A DNA stretch of 7,168 bases. Source: Microbacterium sp. (GTDB taxonomy: Bacteria > Actinomycetota > Actinomycetes > Actinomycetales > Microbacteriaceae). The notes beneath the pieces were generated by a model. It was not told where the DNA came from, did no database searches, and saw nothing but the letters and a program-made list of their open reading frames with translations. Location: assembly GCA_031286555.1 (NCBI GenBank), contig JAITUD010000492.1, positions 1 through 7,168 of the forward strand, given 5' to 3'. How positions within the stretch are numbered: the first letter of the stretch is position 1; every line of letters begins with the position of its first letter. A program made the translations under genes and the position numbers. Shown here one piece after another: positions 5,706-7,168 of this stretch.

Positions 5706-5719
5706 GATCGCCTGATCAC
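5704..5719. repeat. Inverted repeat at the predicted amidohydrolase transcription start
   Basis: GTGATC (5704-5709) and GATCAC (5714-5719) pair perfectly around four bases (GCCT). The site overlaps the end of the -10 box and the expected start point of the amidohydrolase transcript, so a protein bound here could block the plus-strand promoter alone. It is unlike the upstream GTCAAC/GTTGAC repeat and so might serve a second regulator. A chance palindrome cannot be excluded. Confidence 0.45.
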
Positions 5720-5742
5720 CCTTCGACGAAGAAAGGTCGGCG

Positions 5743-7168
5743 ATGACGCAGGAGATCGTCTTCCACGGCGGTGCCGTGTTCACAGGAGCCGGAGAGCCGC
5801 TGCACGGCCACGCGGTGGTGCTGCGCGACGAGCGCATCATCGCCGTCATCCCCGAGGAGCGCGCGGCCGAGATCGCGCCGGACGCCCGGCGGATCGACCT
5901 GGCCGGCGCGTTGCTGAGCCCCGGCTTCCAGGACGCCCACATCCACCCCACCAGCGGTGGCGTCGAGCTGCTGCAGTGCAATCTCACCGAGGCGGAGTCC
6001 GCGGTAGAGGCCGTCGAGACGGTGCGTGCCTACGCGCTGGCCAACCCCGACGCGGAGTGGATCCTCGGCGGAGGATGGTCGATGGACCACTTCCCGGGCG
6101 GCGCCCCGGTGCGCACCCTGCTGGACGAGGCCGCCCCCGGCCGCCCGGTGCTGCTGCTCAGCCGCGACCACCACAGCGCCTGGGCCAGCACCGCAGCGAT
6201 CACGCGGGCCGGCGTCGACGCCGGAACTCCCGACCCGGTCGACGGGCGCATCGAGCGCGAGGCCGACGGCTTCCCGGCCGGCACGTTCCACGAGGGCTCG
6301 GTCGACCTGTTCACCGAGGTGCGCCCCGAAAACTCCGAGGAGCTCATCTACCGCGGACTGCTGCGCGCACAGGACGAACTGATCCCGCTGGGCATCACCG
6401 GCTGGCAGGACGCGATGGTCGGCGCCAGCTCGAACGGTCTGGCCGACCCGATCGCCGCCTACGAGCGCGCTCTCGACGAGGGCGAGCTGCTGGTGCACGT
6501 CACCGGTGCCCAGTGGTGGCGTCGCGACGGCGGCATCGAACAGGTCGAGCTGATGCGGCGCAAGCGCGACGATCTCGCCGCCCGGCGCCCGGACGGGCGC
6601 TTCACCCTCGGCACGACGAAGATCATGGTCGACGGCGTCGCCGAGAACCAGACCGCCGCGATGCTCACGCCGTACCGCGACGGCCACGGCCACGACACCT
6701 CGAACCTCGGTCTCAGCTTCATCGCCCCCGACGACCTGAAGCGCTACGTCATCGCCCTCGACGCCGCCGGGCAGCAGGTGCACATGCACGCGCTCGGCGA
6801 CCGCGCCGTGCGCGAGGCACTGGATGCGCTTCAGGACGCCCGCGAGGTCAACGGCTCGACCGACGGCCGGCACCACCTCGCGCACCTGCAGGTGGTGGCT
6901 GAGGCCGATGTGCCGCGGTTCGCGGCCCTCGACGCGATCGCCAACATCCAGGCGCTCTGGGCCACCCACGAACACCAGCTCGACGAGCTCACGCTGCCCT
7001 TCCTGCAGGAGGGGCAGGTGGATCGGCAGTACCCGTTCGGCGACCTGGACCGCGCCGGCGCCCGGTTCGCCGCGGGAAGCGATTGGCCGGTGTCCAGCGC
7101 CGCGCCCATCGACGCGATCCACATCGCCGTCAACCGCTCTGTGCCCGGAACGGACACGCCACCGCTCG
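5743..7168 (+). CDS. YtcJ-like metal-dependent amidohydrolase (Amidohydro_3), C-terminus beyond window
   Basis: 475 residues are seen of a protein that is usually about 530-560 long; the frame is open to the right edge. It belongs to the amidohydrolase superfamily, YtcJ-like branch (PF07969), which includes N-substituted formamide deformylase and many uncharacterised amide hydrolases. An N-terminal beta-sandwich strand set (IVFHGGAVFTG) leads to the HxH metal motif GFQDAHIHP (H66, H68). TKIMVDGVAENQTAAM follows with K293, the lysine position expected to be near or bridging the metals. Then come HMHALGDRAV (H347, H349, D353), HLQ (H381) and AGSDWPV (D447), the usual metal and catalytic acid positions. 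There is no signal peptide, so it should be cytosolic. GAAAGG at 5731-5736 is six bases before the ATG. It is divergent from the TetR gene and probably under its control. The reaction is hydrolysis of an amide, formamide or similar C-N bond; the substrate is not deducible. Confidence 0.92.
   Translation, partial: MTQEIVFHGGAVFTGAGEPLHGHAVVLRDERIIAVIPEERAAEIAPDARRIDLAGALLSPGFQDAHIHPTSGGVELLQCNLTEAESAVEAVETVRAYALANPDAEWILGGGWSMDHFPGGAPVRTLLDEAAPGRPVLLLSRDHHSAWASTAAITRAGVDAGTPDPVDGRIEREADGFPAGTFHEGSVDLFTEVRPENSEELIYRGLLRAQDELIPLGITGWQDAMVGASSNGLADPIAAYERALDEGELLVHVTGAQWWRRDGGIEQVELMRRKRDDLAARRPDGRFTLGTTKIMVDGVAENQTAAMLTPYRDGHGHDTSNLGLSFIAPDDLKRYVIALDAAGQQVHMHALGDRAVREALDALQDAREVNGSTDGRHHLAHLQVVAEADVPRFAALDAIANIQALWATHEHQLDELTLPFLQEGQVDRQYPFGDLDRAGARFAAGSDWPVSSAAPIDAIHIAVNRSVPGTDTPPL

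Noticed and set aside
5716..7122. Minus-strand open frame of 468 codons opposite the amidohydrolase
   Set aside because: Composition is a reverse-complement shadow; the plus strand carries the complete set of amidohydrolase metal motifs and a ribosome binding site.

Overview
The window is very GC-rich. Codon use is strongly biased to G/C in third positions, GTG starts occur, and Ala-Ser or Met/Asp-Ala pairs are often written gcatcc or gatgcc. This points to a high-GC actinobacterium, most likely of the Microbacteriaceae (Microbacterium-like); that placement is inference from composition and protein style only. The window is densely coded, with no gene-free stretch over 300 bases.

Left end (1-1426): two genes are broken against each other. 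The minus strand of about 1-187 encodes an internal piece of a GH15 glucoamylase/trehalase-like protein. The plus strand from about 182 to 1420 encodes a PucR-family regulator that lacks the first part of its N-terminal domain. Both lose their 5' ends at the same point, near 175-195. That pattern fits a deletion between divergent genes, another rearrangement, or a chimeric assembly.

Centre (1427-5595, all minus strand): five genes read right to left. They are a TetR-family repressor, a PhzS-like FAD monooxygenase, a DUF3237 protein (ATGA overlap with the monooxygenase), a DAO-family FAD oxidoreductase resembling gamma-glutamylputrescine oxidase, and a small Cupin_3 protein (GTGA overlap with the oxidoreductase). 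Only the 69-base gap before the oxidoreductase, which carries two inverted repeats, could hold an internal promoter or terminator.

Right end (5596-7168): a 147-base divergent regulatory region leads to a plus-strand YtcJ-like metal-dependent amidohydrolase that runs off the window. The region holds back-to-back promoter candidates whose -35 boxes share one inverted repeat (GTCAAC-AGC-GTTGAC), a natural TetR operator, plus a second inverted repeat at the predicted transcription start of the amidohydrolase.

Taken together, the TetR-to-cupin run and the divergent amidohydrolase look like a TetR-controlled catabolic locus. An amide or N-substituted compound would be hydrolysed, the product hydroxylated by the FAD monooxygenase and processed with the DUF3237 protein, and an amine product oxidised by the DAO-family enzyme. 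The substrate cannot be read from the sequence. No CRISPR array, tRNA, rRNA, insertion sequence or phage gene was seen.
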